Source: Pochonia chlamydosporia 170 (lineage: Eukaryota > Ascomycota > Sordariomycetes > Hypocreales > Clavicipitaceae). Taken from it: a DNA stretch of 64,000 nt. The stretch is from assembly GCF_001653235.2 (NCBI RefSeq), contig NC_035793.1, forward strand, positions 3,720,001 through 3,784,000, in the 5' to 3' direction. The position numbers and the translations under genes were made by a program. How positions within the stretch are numbered: position 1 is the first letter of the stretch; each line of letters begins with the position of its first letter. The notes under the pieces were generated by a model. It was not told the DNA's origin. It saw nothing but the letters and a program-made list of their open reading frames with translations, and made no database searches. Below, piece by piece: positions 35,877 to 48,888 of this stretch.

Positions 35877-38800
35877 GGTGAGAGGTCTTGAGACTCGCGC
35901 CAATACTGAAAATGGTGCAGGATTCAGACAAACCGACTCAAGCGGTACGTGTACAGGCGCAGCAAAGAGAGAGCTCAAGGAGGGAAAATAATACGAGTTT
36001 GAGTGGAAGAGCGAGAATGAGGACAAGAAGAAGAAGAAGAAAGGCGAATCCTGCTGCAGGCTATACAGCTTGGCGTCGTGGAGCAAGAGTTGGACAAGCT
36101 GCTGGCAAAAAAGTTAGCGGCTGCGGACCAGTTCGAGTGGTCTGGCGTCTGGTAGCTATGATGATGCAGTTCAAGCCACCGGCGCAAGACTAACAGCTCA
36201 AGGGCAGGGATGGATGAAGAAAGCTTGGGGGGCCATGGTGGGTGTGCTGGAGATTGATGGGCGCCAGAATGGAGTTGAGTTGATTTGAGACTGGAGGGAT
36301 GGAGAGATGCGGGGACTGAGATGCTGCGTACTGGAGCACATCTGGACCAAGACATGAAGCTTTGAGAACGGCCGAATCCAGTTTCAACGCTAGCGCCACT
36401 TTGAGTCTTTTGCTTCCGTGGCGGCATCTATTTGCATGGCAATATGCGACATGGTGCTGCAACCAGATCAGACGAGCAGAGCGGCCCGTACTCAACTGAT
36501 TGTATATGGTGAATCAATCCTATTCAGCGGGCTGTGGTCAAGGTACAGAAACCGGTCAAGTCGTGATAACTGATTTCATGGCCCTGGCCATTCCCAAAAG
36601 CTGTACCAGTGCCAGAGTAGGGACCAAGCAAAAGTGAGACTAAATATGTTGGTTTGGTGATGGAAAAAAGATAAATGACTTACCACGGCCACCAAGGCTA
36701 GAATCAGCCACCAACAAATTGCCACTGGGATCACATTGGCCTTGCGATTTTGCTTGGATTCGTCAAGGTTAATGTCTGCATCCCCCCAACCCTGCCGCCA
36801 ACCGGCGCTGATCCAACTCTCACTGAAGGCCGCCGTCTTGTCTGTACTGTCGGTCTCACCGGCTTGGTGGACTACTAATGCAAGACAGCAAAGTGTAGTA
36901 TAAAAAGCCTCGTGGTGCTTTCAACGCTGATCTCTCGTTTGTTGGTCGCGTGCAACCCGCCAAGCTAGCAATTTGATGGTTGTAGCAGTTCGGTGGTGGC
37001 GCTTGCTACACCAGACCAGACCAGGCCAGACACATTCGATCAGTCTCTTTTTTCCGCGACCAGGCCGCCTGGAACGACGGGCCGTATCCTTCAACGTCCA
37101 AGGTGAGCGACTTTGTTGCAGGGCCAACAGCTATCAGTTTATTGAATTGTAGGGATTGGCTGCATGGAACGAGGTCGCCCCTGTCCTCGCAAACGAGCCC
37201 GTGCCGCCCGCCTGCTCCGTGCTGGAAAAGAAAGCTGTTGGTTGTTGAGAAATATGGCCGAGAGACTGCCGACAGATGATCCACGTCCAGCGGAGACGAT
37301 GAACAACTGTGAGGTTCTTTGAAACTGGGGTTGCTTCCGTGACGTCCGACTCGTGAAAGAACCATGCGAAAAAGTTGAAACTGTTGGTCAATGTTCTGTT
37401 TTGCGTATGCCCTGAACTAGAGTCTGTGACAAAGAGGTGGTGAGTGGTGATGCTTCCAGGTCTGGTGGCCAGGTCAAGGATCAGCTTTGTACAGAGATGG
37501 GGGGGCGACGATGGTCTATTTGTGCAACTGATGTTGGAAGGAGGCGGGGGTTGTCAAGTCTGGTCCAATCTGTCCGGACGTCCTTGGTGGCTGCTCGCAT
37601 TCAACCTTGACGTCTGATGTTTGTGCTTCAACTTGCTATTGTGTCCAGGTGTTGCCGCAGCTTGACCACGTTGGCCAATGCAAGTTTGAGGCGGCTTCGG
37701 ATGGATCCGTCGCAGGACCAGGGGTATCATGCGGAGTCTTGAAGTATCAACAAATTTCTTTATGTTGCAAAGACTTTTCAAAGGATATTGCAATTGGCGT
37801 GGGCTCCGATAACCACTGACGGTAACTGTATGCTTGTCGTTTCGTTCAATGTTTTCCATTGCGATTGCACCGGACAAACTCGCACAACTGCAGCTGTTGA
37901 CCTCGAAATGCTTGGCAAAGCCTGGCACTTGGCACCTGGGAGCTTAGCTTTCAATGTTGCCCCCACAGTCTTCTGGAGCAGGGTGCGTCAATAGCCAAGC
38001 CAATTCTCCGGGGTGCGCTTTCCTGACATCGAAGCGATTATTTACTCCGTTGCCCTTGCCAAAACACCAGTTGACCAGACTCAACGTCGAACAGCTCAAA
38101 TTATGCCGCCCTGGCAAGGTGGCTCAAGAGAACCATCCTGTTCGAATCTATACATACAATTCAAACTTCCTAGGCACTTGACAACACACCAGGCCCAGCC
38201 GCAAACCGAAACGACAAAGTTGCGTTATTTCCTCTTCTGTAAGTGGATCACCTCGTCATTGGGGATGCAGATTGCCCCGTTAATCCAGGGGTATTCCTCG
38301 TTCTGCCGGGAATAGGTCCGATTCACCGGCGTCAAAATGGAAGATGCCACATTGCCTCTGTTTTATAAAGGTGTGGTTATGATCAATTTAAGGCACTTTG
38401 AGCGACAGATTGGAGTGAGCAATATGAACTCTGAGAAACTCATCCAAAGCATTTAAGCCACTCTATCCCCAATTTTCCTGTACTGCCTCAACTCTGTCAT
38501 AGAACCTTCAGGCCGTATACAACAGAATGGTCGAATGAATGCCAGTGAAGCTAGTTGACACTTACGTTGCAAATCTTCACTTACACGCTACAATATCTAG
38601 TAACCTACTGATTGATGTAGGAGTCAACTATCTAGCCGAGTGTAGTTCGCTTCCTAATTTACGCCCGCTGCTCCTTTAGAACAGTCCAGTAAAGGGTCAA
38701 TGCAACCTAAAGGCTAGTTGATGGATAAGCAATCCCTCATCATCGTAGCTCGAAAACGGGGAAAGTTTCCAGACTCCAGAGACTACATTCTGTGTATCAG

Positions 38801-41800
38801 CTTACAGATCCGGCATCCATAGGCGATTCCGGCTGCGAGGTGACCCATAGAGCACTGCTTATATTGTATTCACTGTAAAAAAAAGCAATTTTTGGAGGCT
38901 TACTTTTATCTGTAATGTATTCCTTTTGGTACTGTATTGTATTGTATTGTATTGTATTGTATTGTATTGTATTTTTGCTACCCTTTGTATTGTAATAAAT
39001 ACCTAGGTACAATACAATACACAGCTTTAGAATATAAAACCAAAACTACCTTTGTATTGTAATTTTCTGGGACGGGACGGACCCATCACATGCTTCCCGA
39101 AGTATCACTCTCCGTAGTCATACACAACGACGTAAATGCATTCACCACATATCTAGTAAATATCTCAGCAAGGTGAATCTATGATGTTACCGTTGCTTAA
39201 ATCACGTACAAGTCTGGGGCATTGATACGGTGAATGCCATTGTACTGAACTAAAATGGAGAAGAACGTCAATTGACGTTGCAGATGCTGACGGAACTTGT
39301 GAGTAACGCAACGCTGTTCTTTTAGTTCTATTAAATGGCTACTTAATACCAGCCGCTGTCTGCTAAATTCCTCGAAATCTATTTTCGTCGTGGGCTGGCT
39401 AATTCGTTTGATGAACAATGTTAGCTGCTGTACAGAGATTACGCGAGCTCTGTATATATGGCGACCGATAAAGACCTTATACGGAATGCAAAGTAGCATA
39501 TGGAAGCTCGTTTAAAAATTTAAGTGAAGACGAATTGTCATTGGTCATGCTAAGAGAGCGGATCGATAGATCGACTACAATGTATACATGGCTGGGAGAA
39601 ACACGACGAGGTAATGTAGAGGGTTATACGAACCTCTCTTACATCGCTGCGGTGTTCTGCAACTTCTTTCTCGTTCGGCTTGGTCAAGCCCCTAACCAAA
39701 GATTCTTGGTACATCGTATGGCGAAACACGAGTTGAATTGATACTGTCAAATGTTGAAAATTACAGAAACTGCCAGATTCGTATTCAGCCATGTCGCGCT
39801 ACGCATGCTCACCAACGAGGCCGAGGGTAAGTTTCATTGCCTCATCCTTCCAAGAAGTTGTACATTAAATCAGCATAGACTTAAGTGATACAAATTCAAG
39901 GTAGACAAGAATACTGAAGATAGTGCTAGCGGGAAATAATTATGGGAATATGAGTACTATGGAATTCTCCTCCAGTTAACCAAGGCGTCTGCGGTGGTGC
40001 TTCATGCTTGAAGCAGATAAAGTTCTTAGTTCTTAATTCTTAATGACCATCTACGCGCAATCAGTTTCAGTTGCCTTTTTACGGTCCGAGACCCATTATC
40101 AGCGGGTATTCATATTCTATAACGAAGTACTGCAAACCCTGACTTGAAATACCCATGGAAACTAATATGAGCAAGGGAGTCTCCTCATATCACGAAATTC
40201 TGCTCCCAATTACATTTCTTACGAATTCCAGATCTGTCTCACACTCTTATTTTAGACACGCGCAAAAAATCTGCTACATACTCACATGATACAAATCTTC
40301 AAGTTAACATATACATACAAACCACATCTCGCACAAAACCTACAAACACCTACACGACAAATAGCCCAACAGATAAACACACCACACAAGCGCCATGTCT
40401 CCCAAGATAGACGAAGGTGTGGTAATTCCTCACCGTTTATTATATTTTTGCAACATTTGGCTTTTGCTATTTGCCATTTCGCGATTTTTAGCACTCTTGA
40501 CTCATGCACCACCCAACACCGCAACTTCTGCCCAACCCAATGTGGGGGGTTCACATCTAAAGGGTTCAGAGGTCAGTTTCTTATTTTAGTGCAAACGATC
40601 TGCCAACAAGATGTGGCGCTCAAGCACCCCGGCTCCTGGCGTGGTTTGTGTGGCCATGCAAGTTGCTCAGCCTCAATACGAAGGCTTTCACACGTCAGAA
40701 CCCACAGAAGTGCCAGGCGTTCTTTGTGCTAATGTTTGAAGCTAGTCGACATGATATGACGTGCATTTGATTACTCCATGGTGATTATTTGGGTCAGTTC
40801 TGATTTCAAAGCGACGATTCTTCATCGTGAAGGGATTGGCTGCTTATGCTTCAGGATATTGTTCGAGGCATCAAAGTTGATCAGTTGGTTTCTTTTCTGG
40901 TTCTGGTGCCTGTCAAACCCACTAAGCTTACGACCCTAACGCATGGCAATTCTGGTGGCACAGGTGTGATCAGCGCCTTCATCCGACGAATGAGCCAGAA
41001 ACCAAAACTTCAGGATTTTTTTTTTGGAGAGAGACACGCAAGTACCAGCAGTTCGCCTGTACTGAGGACATTTGAAGTGGTGGACTTTCTTTTTCTGGTA
41101 TCAACTCAACATCTAAGTCCAAGCCGGGATTAGCGTCACTGCCGCCTTAGGAAAACGAGGATTTTCAATACCGCCAAGCCAGGCGCTGATTTGATTTCAG
41201 CCTCAGCCGATGCAGCAGATCTCGAATGCGTTATGTCAATTTCCTCCATTGATCCTGAGAAGGAGCTGACTAAAACATTGAATGCGGCTCCTGGCAAACA
41301 GAGGATTGACATTGCATGTGTCCTGTTGCTACCTAAGCTTGAGTGGCAGCGGGCATTGGTCGTTTGAAAGTTGGGCCGCTATGGAATCATCAAGCAACAA
41401 GCAGCGGGATCCGGCATTCGTCTGGTCTTTTGGACCAGACTCATGGAGCCAACGGATGGTCTGAAAATAAACTCAGCTCAGGATCGCATATGTGTGCATA
41501 ACGGCTAACAACCTCCAATTGCTAAAGCGGCAGGGAAAATGGTCCTGTGTGGCAGTTGATAGACAGAGCCTCGGGTTCAATTCAACCACTCACGTTGGAG
41601 CTTGCCGCCTTCCCCGCCTGTTCTGCTTCTCAAACATTGAAACCCCGCCAAGCTTTTCCCAAAGTCCTAGAATCTGCCAAACGAGTCCTACATGGTGAAG
41701 GAGTCCGACGCCCCAGCTTCTGTTCCATGTTCAATGTTCCATTCAAGGTTTGGAGCTCCCCGCCCAGCAGCAACTGGAGAGAGAACTTTTTGGGCCATGG

Positions 41801-43217
41801 CCTCAACGCTTCAGTGATAATCTCCCGAACCACATTCCCATATCCGCCGCTGCCCGTATCCGAATTTTTCCTCTAGAGCGAGCCAAGAAGAGACCCGCAA
41901 AATGGCACCACCATTGTGTACCTACGTTATAACGGAGCACGGGTCTGCCAATTTCCCCCCGTGAGCGCACAGCTGGACACCGCGACATGGTGCTCAAGTA
42001 GTCTGTTGGTGCCCCCGAGACTAGAATGCCACTCTGTGGGTGGCGTATTGAATACGTGTGAGAAGAAAGGAAAAGGCTTGACACATTGCCCGTCTGGGTG
42101 TAGGGATCACATTTCAGCTCCCAGGGTCGCATTGCAGCCAAGTCCGGTCTGCAGGGCAAGTACTCTGTTAAACCACATGCCAACGTCCAAGCGATGACAA
42201 TGATGTTGTGAGCTCAACTGGTCTTGATTCTTGGAGTAATAACGTCTGGTTAGTTGCTGGTGGAAAGCAAAGGTTACTCAAAGGTGGGGAATAACCAGTT
42301 GAGCCTCCAGTCCTTTCCCATCATGATGACGAAGGGCTAAGCAGTGGAAGGCGCCCTTTGAAGGTCTGGTCGAGTCCTGAGGTCTGGTTTCATTGTTTAG
42401 TTTGTCCTACGAGATCTGGTTGCTGTCTGGTATCTGTCTGCTTCATCGCCAATTCAACCTTCCCCGAGTATATTTTCGATGCATTCGATTGCACCCTACC
42501 TTCCGCCAGACATCGACTCGTATCGTGCCAACACCAGGACTTGATAATTTCGACCAGTTGACCTTTCATCGCAACAACTCCCGACTCCCAACGCCCAAAC
42601 ACCACGTCCTTCGTCTGGACTTGCGCCTCCACCACCACAACCACAATCCCTGACCGTCCCTCTCAGCCTTACCTCCTCGTCGTGGTCCTAGTTCCTGTCA
42701 GCTTCGCGGCCCCCTCTCTTGAGCTCCTCTTGCGCACAGCACCACGTATTCAGCCACAAGACCTGGCGCAAATCACAGGCGTCGATTCAACGGGCTTCGT
42801 TGCTTGCACAACCTCACACCCCCAAGCTTGCTGCCCTTTTGGCCTAGTCCAGCTCGTTGCTGAGCCCCATTCTACCCTGTGCTGCTAATTTCTGACCCGA
42901 CTCGACTCCAGAAGGAAAGCACTCGAGCCTCCTCAATCTCTCTGTTCGCAGTCGCTTCTCGCCGCCGCCCCCCCAATCCTGGCTTGCGGCTGCTGAGCGT
43001 GTTCTGTCTGATCTCTGGTCTGGTCCCCTCTTGTCCCGTTCGTCTGTTTCCAAAAACCGTCCTGGTCCTGCTCGTCAAGTGGTCGTGCTCGTGTCTGCCA
43101 CTCTGCCTTACCGAGCCCTACCAACCCAGTCCTTGCTCGGTCCTTTCGTTCCAGTCCTTTTTCTGACTTCTTCTCCTCCGCCGCCTTATTTACCTCTTTC
43201 CCTTCCCTTCCTTCCAT
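35877..43217. other. Gene-poor interval of about 7.3 kb with AT-rich island
   Basis: No reading frame shows a recognisable domain. 35877-37400 probably includes the hexokinase promoter. 38500-40300 is visibly AT-rich with a TATTG microsatellite. 42350-43217 is strongly pyrimidine-rich and is probably the promoter and long 5' leader of the Hsp70-like gene. A short ATG frame at 40395 ends in a GTGTGG donor-like site but has no continuation. Confidence 0.5.
38933..38973. repeat. TATTG pentanucleotide microsatellite
   Basis: About eight uninterrupted GTATT/TATTG units, followed within 110 bases by scattered further copies (TTTGTATTGTA) and an inverted ACAATACAATAC at about 39009. It lies in an AT-rich intergenic island. 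Confidence 0.9.
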
Positions 43218-45748
43218 ATGAGTTCTATGAACTCCCGCTTCAAAGGCTTCGGGTTCGGAAAACGCAAGTCAACCGCCAGCATACAGACCACAGACGGGGT
43301 CCCGCCCGCCAGTACCAATACCCCTCCTCCTGGTCAAATCCAAATACCTCAACACCAAGTCCCTCTTCCAGGACAGACGCCGCCCATCGGCGCCTCGTCG
43401 TCGACCTCCAGTCTCCCAATGAATCACCCATCTGCTGGCAATCGCCCGCCGAGCTACACGGCAAACTATCCTCCTGGTGGTCCCCCAGGCGGTCCCGGTG
43501 ATCGAACCTCTCCTCACCAGGGCAGCAATCGTACCCCGCCAAGCCAAATGGTTGGAGGTCCTCCTCCCATCAACACCGGCGCACCGGTCGGATATCCTCC
43601 TCCAAATATGGCTCCCATGGGCCAAGGTCCCCCTCCCATGGGCGGCCCTCCTCAGGGCGGTCCTGGCGGTCCTCCTCCAGGTTTTGGCGGTCAGCAAGGT
43701 TATCCTCCTGGCCCCCCGCCCCCTCAAGGCGGTCCTATTGCGCAACAGTTTCAGCGGCCCAACAACCCCGCTGCTGAGGTTGAGGGCGCCAGCAAGAGCA
43801 AAGCTCAGCTCATTGTTGGTATTGATTTTGTAAGTCAGGCAGGCCCAGCAGCATCATGCGCTGCGACTTTGAACTTTATGTTAGCCATTGGGAGCTACTG
43901 CATGGATGTGATGCTGACGCGTAATCGCCTGTAGGGTACCACATTCTCCGGAGTCGCCTTCGCTTTTGCTACGAACAACGAAGCAAAAGAAGATATTATT
44001 ACGGAATGGCCAGGTGCGGGGTCATATACCAAGCAAAAGGTGCGACTCATTGCATGAAAATGGCCAATATTGATGTGGATTCCCTAAACTAACACAAACT
44101 CGTGACGCAGATTCCGACAGTTCTTTATTACGATCAGTATCAGAAAGTTGTAGGATGGGGTCCAGATATCGCTGATGCATTGGCGCCCACCGGCTATCCC
44201 AAGCCAGGAGTTCAAAAGGTGGAGTGGTTCAAGTTGCAACTTATGCTCAGCGGAAACACATATATCGACCCTATCAACCTTCCGCCTCTGCCACCTGGCA
44301 AGTCTGAGATCGATGTTGCTGCAGACTACCTGTTCAAGCTTCGGCAAGCAATGCGATCAGCCCTGCAGAAGACTCTGGGTGAAGTGTTCAACCGTGAGGA
44401 GCGCAACATTCGATATTATCTGACAGTCCCTGCTATTTGGAACGATGCTGGTAAAGCCGCTACTCGAGCTGCCGCTATCCAGGCCGGTTTCCTCCGCGAT
44501 GAGAACGATAACCGCCTGACCTTGGTTTCAGAACCTGAGGCTGCTGCCCTCTTCTGCTCCAAGACTGGTCTCCTGAACCTCAAGGTCCATGATGCCGTCC
44601 TCATTGTGGATTGCGGTGGTGGTACTGTTGATTTGATCGCATACGAAGTCGAAGAGGAGAATCCATTCACTGTTGCCGAATGTACCGCCGGATCTGGAGA
44701 CTCTTGCGGTTCTACTGCTTTGAATCGCAATTTTAGCAACATTCTCCGAACCAAGATCAGAAAGATGAAGCTGCCAGACGGCTCCAAGACGGCCGGCCGA
44801 GTCTACGCCAAGTGCATCATGGACTTTGAGAACAGAATCAAGGCTGATTTCAGAAACAATGGACAGAAGTGGGCCGTCGACGTCGGTATCGAAGCCGAAT
44901 TCCCTGAGGCCGGCATCGAAGAAGGTTACATGACCTTTACCAACGAGGAAATTCTGCAATGCTTCGAACCTGTCGTCAACCGCATTCTCGAGTTGGTCCG
45001 AAACCAGATTATTGCAATTCAAGCGCAAAACCGAACGCTGCAGAACATTTTGGTTGTTGGTGGTTTCGGTGCATCCGAGTACCTCTTCCAGCAGATTAAG
45101 CTGCACGTTCCCCCACAGTTCCAGTCCAAGGTCGTTCGACCCATGGACTCGGTGGCGGCCATTGTCAAGGGTGCTGTAACTGCTGGTATTACGGAGCGAA
45201 TCATTACACACCGTGTTGCTCGTCGCCACTACCTCATGGCCACTCTCCAGCCATTCAAAGAAGGTTATCATCCCGAGGCATACCGTGTTCCCTCGTTGGA
45301 CGGAAAGGATCGATGCAAATTTACCCGCCAAATCTTTGTGCAGAAGGGCCAAAAGGTCAAGAACGGCGAACCAGTCAAGGTTTCATTCTTCCGACAGGTT
45401 GCTCCCGGCGCAACTCTTATGTACGAAGATGTGTTGTACGCCTGTGATGATGATGTGTGCCCCGAATACACCAAGGATCCTCGTAAGTTTGAGCCATGAA
45501 CTGTCACAGAGGCTATGATGAGGGTGCTTTTCGCTAACTAGTCCGTAGGAATCAAGGAGGTAGTCACTCTCACATCTGATCTCTCGCGCAAGAACCTCGA
45601 AAAGGACTTTGAGCGCATGGACACTCCCCAAGGCACTTTTTACCGTGTTTACTTTGATATCTACTTGACCCTAGACGGTTCAGAATTCAGCGCCGAATTG
45701 GTGTGCCAAGGTGAAGTCATGGGCAGATGCAGAGCTCGCTTTAGATAA
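43218..45748 (+). CDS. Hsp70-like actin-fold ATPase with Pro/Gly-rich N-terminus
   Basis: Predicted 762 aa. Exons 43218-43829, 43935-44039, 44111-45482 and 45549-45748; donors GTAAGT, GTGCGA and GTAAGT. The first 190 residues are low-complexity Pro/Gly/Gln-rich, starting with a short basic FKGFGFGKRK. From about 199 an actin/Hsp70 nucleotide-binding domain follows: IDFGTTFSG (phosphate 1, 202-210), VDCGGGTVD (phosphate 2, 405-413) and VVGGFGAS (adenosine loop, 554-561). There is no canonical Hsp70 substrate-binding domain; the C-terminal 200 residues are beta-rich and unassigned. This resembles the HSPA12-like family that is expanded in fungi; clients are unknown. The first intron interrupts right before the GTT of phosphate 1. 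A CT-rich leader of several hundred bases precedes the start. Confidence 0.9.
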
Positions 45749-47294
45749 ACACCAAATGGGAGCAAAAGAAGCGGAGAAGAATATGGCGACGTCGTCGATC
45801 AATTTTCTCACTAGAGCGGGGGACGTTACATCTTGAGTTGGACTAAATGATACCTAGCAAAAATATTCAGCGTGCTAATGGAGGACAATGACTACGGAAT
45901 TACGGATGATGTGGAGATGTGTGGGATTAACGAAATGCTTGGTGGACGTTTTGGTCTGTCGACTACGGGACAGGATCAGTTGGGCTACAAACACCACTGG
46001 ACGTGTCTTTTAAAAATGAAGCTGGAGAGGATCAAGGGGAGACTTTTTCACAAAGCATATTCTGGAGCCTGGTATTTGTTCATGAGTGGGAGAGACGGGT
46101 ACGTGTTTTATGAACATAGGCCATAAATGGAAAGCAACTTTTATAGACAAAGCGATTGACGTTGACCTTATGCATTGCCTTCCGTTTGGGCACAAAGCGA
46201 GGGATTCAGCGAGCTGGCCTTGGAGACATGGATGTCTCTGACTTGGTTATGCTGGTTGTTTGGATGTAAGACAACCATTGGAGCAGGTACATGATAACTA
46301 CATGTGCCCATTCTGGACTTGGTTGTCATCGAGATGTGGCAGAGTGTGGCGTTTAGTTGGCCCCAAGAGGTAGTGATGAGATGGAGGGTTGGGGTTGGAT
46401 GTGGGAGCTGGATATGTCAGGTATTGCAAGTGGATGGATGGAAGGCACACAGGAAGCCAGGCGCCAGGCAAGCAAGAAATGCGCCCAGCGGCTGTGGATG
46501 GAGGGAAGCATGGTCTGCATGGTCTGGTGGGGCTGGCCGTTCCTGGTCCCTGTCTCGATTGCCAAATGGGAACATGACAGCCAGTCGCTCCTGCGTCATA
46601 CCTTCACTATGACAAGAAGAAGCTGGTCCAATTCTTGTTCTTGGTCATGCAGGACCACAAGCGCCTGTTCTTCACCCTCTCATTTCACAAGCAGATTATC
46701 CTGTTATCCTGCTGGACAGGCTCCCTTTGAACTTTGTATGCTTTATCACTTCCAAATTACCTTTTAGCAGTCTTGTCTTCGCTACAGCTCGCAATACCTT
46801 CTCCTTGTTTGAACATTCTTTGCGTCTGGACGTCGTAAGCTTTGACAGGAAGCCTATCCCAGACTTGTCATAGCCAACTTTCTATCCTTCTAGTATCGAC
46901 ATCCGGTGGCTTTTGACTACCTGGGCAGGGGCCAAATCCGGTTTGTTAGTGGCAACGAAAGAAGCCAATTTCAGAGGCTGGGGGGAAAGCGTCCCATCTT
47001 GAGATTTATTCCTAACTTGAGGGGCCTGGTTGCGAACTTTTGGTTTCTCGGAGCACTCGTCATCTTGCATCCGGGGCAATTCAACTCTTATCAGACGGAG
47101 CGAGATGGTCATTTCGAGTCTCTTATAACGCGAATTACGATTTCCGTGAACTTCACCACGACTACGTGCCTCTGCTTCTTGCTCTTACAACCACATACAC
47201 CACCGAAGCTTAGCTACCACCAACACTGTTCAGCAAGGGAGCAATGGTCACGTCACTACAAGCCACAACTGCAAAAGCTCGGTCCCAATATTCC
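45749..47294. other. Intergenic, no gene seen
   Basis: About 1.5 kb. The first part is probably the 3' UTR of the Hsp70-like gene and the last ~500 bases the promoter and leader of the thaumatin-like gene. No reading frame is convincing. Confidence 0.4.
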
Positions 47295-48541
47295 ATGAAT
47301 CGACTGTTGCTCATCTTTGTTACCTTTGGATCGCTCGTTCCAGCGGCTCACTTGGGAGGACCGGCGCACGGGAATGAGCATTGGCAGGCAGAATTCTTTC
47401 GCTACACAAAACGAAATATTCCTGCGAAAAGAGGTCCGCCTGAAGATTGGGAAGGCAAGATACCACTTGTTGTAACCAACAAATGCGAGACTACAATCTG
47501 GCCAGGCATTGCCACCCAGTCTGGTACCGGTCCGGGAACAGGAGGGTTTGAACTGGCACCTGGAAAGAACAAGACATTATGGGTTGCACCAGATTGGCAG
47601 GGTCGAGTTTGGGGCAGGACGAATTGTACTGTCAACGGGGAATCATGTGCTTGCAAAACCGGAGACTGCTTTTCTAAACTGGACTGCGAGTTTAGCGTAA
47701 GTTATGTGTTGTATGGTAGAGTCTCTCCTCATGCTAATATTCTCTGTAGGGAGCAACTCCTGCAACTCTTGCAGAATTCAATCTTGCCGGAGGAGTCACT
47801 GGGATGCAAACATTCTACGATATATCTTTAGTGGATGGCTACAATCTCCCCATGGGAATCAACTACATCCCTGCCAAGAACACCACATATATCCCCCCAA
47901 ACCTGACAAACTGCGCTTGCATCGCCACGGCAGGATGGCTCTTCAGCAGTGCCAAAACGGGTACATTTTATGCCAACTCTACATTTCCCGTCCCCTGGGA
48001 ACCAGAAGAAACCAATCAAAGTGTAGAAAACTGGTGCCCGTGGCCGAATCTCGCCTTTCCCCCCACTAAGCCTGGGGATGGTGTATACCCATATCCCGAC
48101 GACAACATCCAGCGACCGGCATTTTCGCCTTGCAACAGTGCGTGTGCAGCAAGCGGTTCAGACAAGGATTGCTGTGTCGGAAAATATCACGACCCGAATA
48201 TTTGCAAGCCATCAGGTTACAGCAAGGCTGTCAAATCCGTCTGCCCCGACGCATATAGCTTTGCTTTCGACGACCAACAGTCTACCTTTATCATTCCCAA
48301 GGGAGGTGGCTGGGAAGTGGTCATGTGTCCATCTGGCCGATCGACTAATATTTTACGGCAGCTTGGCAAAGAATTATCAGAGCTGGCGAGTGGTGGCAGC
48401 TTGTCAAAACGGTCCATTAGACTGCTTAGGGATGTCGCTTATATTGAAGCTGACAAGGGAGCAGCTGGCGGATTGAAGCCATCGAACGGACTAACGGTTG
48501 CCTTGTTGGCCTCACTTGTGGGATTCCTTGTCATGGTTTGA
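47295..48541 (+). CDS. GPI-anchored thaumatin-like protein
   Basis: Predicted 397 aa, secreted and probably wall-attached. Exon 1 47295-47696, intron 47697-47749 (GTAAGT, GCTAAT, TGTAG), exon 2 47750-48541. The start at 47295 gives a clean signal peptide (MNRLLLIFVTFGSLVPAAH); an in-frame ATG at 47244 would hide it. Thaumatin-family features are IPLVVTNKCETTIWPGI, the GGFELAPG segment and WGRTNC, followed by many paired cysteines (CACKTGDC, CNSACAASGSDKDCC, CPDAYSFAFDD). The C-terminus (about 370-397) is a small-residue region followed by a hydrophobic stretch ending FLVMV, as in GPI-anchored proteins. Fungal thaumatin-like proteins bind or cleave beta-glucans, and a wall role is inferred. 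Confidence 0.88.
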
Positions 48542-48888
48542 GCAGATTTCGGATGGTTTTGTATGTGGTCATTGTAACCGTGGCGCTGGCAACTTGGGAT
48601 GATGACGTGGACGGACGGAATGAATTACGACGAACGAGGACACGGGTTGCAACATGGAAACAGAACCTAGAATTATATACCCTATTGTTTCACTTTATAC
48701 GAATATCCTTTGTAAAAATGTTATGCTTTAGTAATAAGATGTCTACTTGCCGCCAGCTTGTCCAGCGCTTAACAGATGGCTGAATGACATGTAAGTACCT
48801 CCTCTCATGCTGCGAAAAATCCCAGGCTCAAAAAGCAACGCCACCAATCAATAAGAAAAACGATCATACCAACGATTTAACGTCGGTT
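48542..48888. other. Convergent 3' intergenic region
   Basis: Between the stops of the thaumatin-like gene (+) and the ankyrin gene (-). No other feature seen. Confidence 0.4.

Noticed and set aside
36000..36500. Ser-rich frames upstream of the hexokinase
   Set aside because: Simple-sequence DNA in the hexokinase promoter/leader; no domain and no credible start.
41560..41590. GGGTTCAATTC string resembling a tRNA B box
   Set aside because: No T stem pairing and no cloverleaf upstream.
43240..43833. Long alternative frames over the first Hsp70-like exon
   Set aside because: Shadows of GC-rich Pro/Gly codons in the real frame.
44528..45352. 274-codon antisense frame
   Set aside because: Antisense shadow of the Hsp70 ATPase domain, whose sense motifs are unambiguous.
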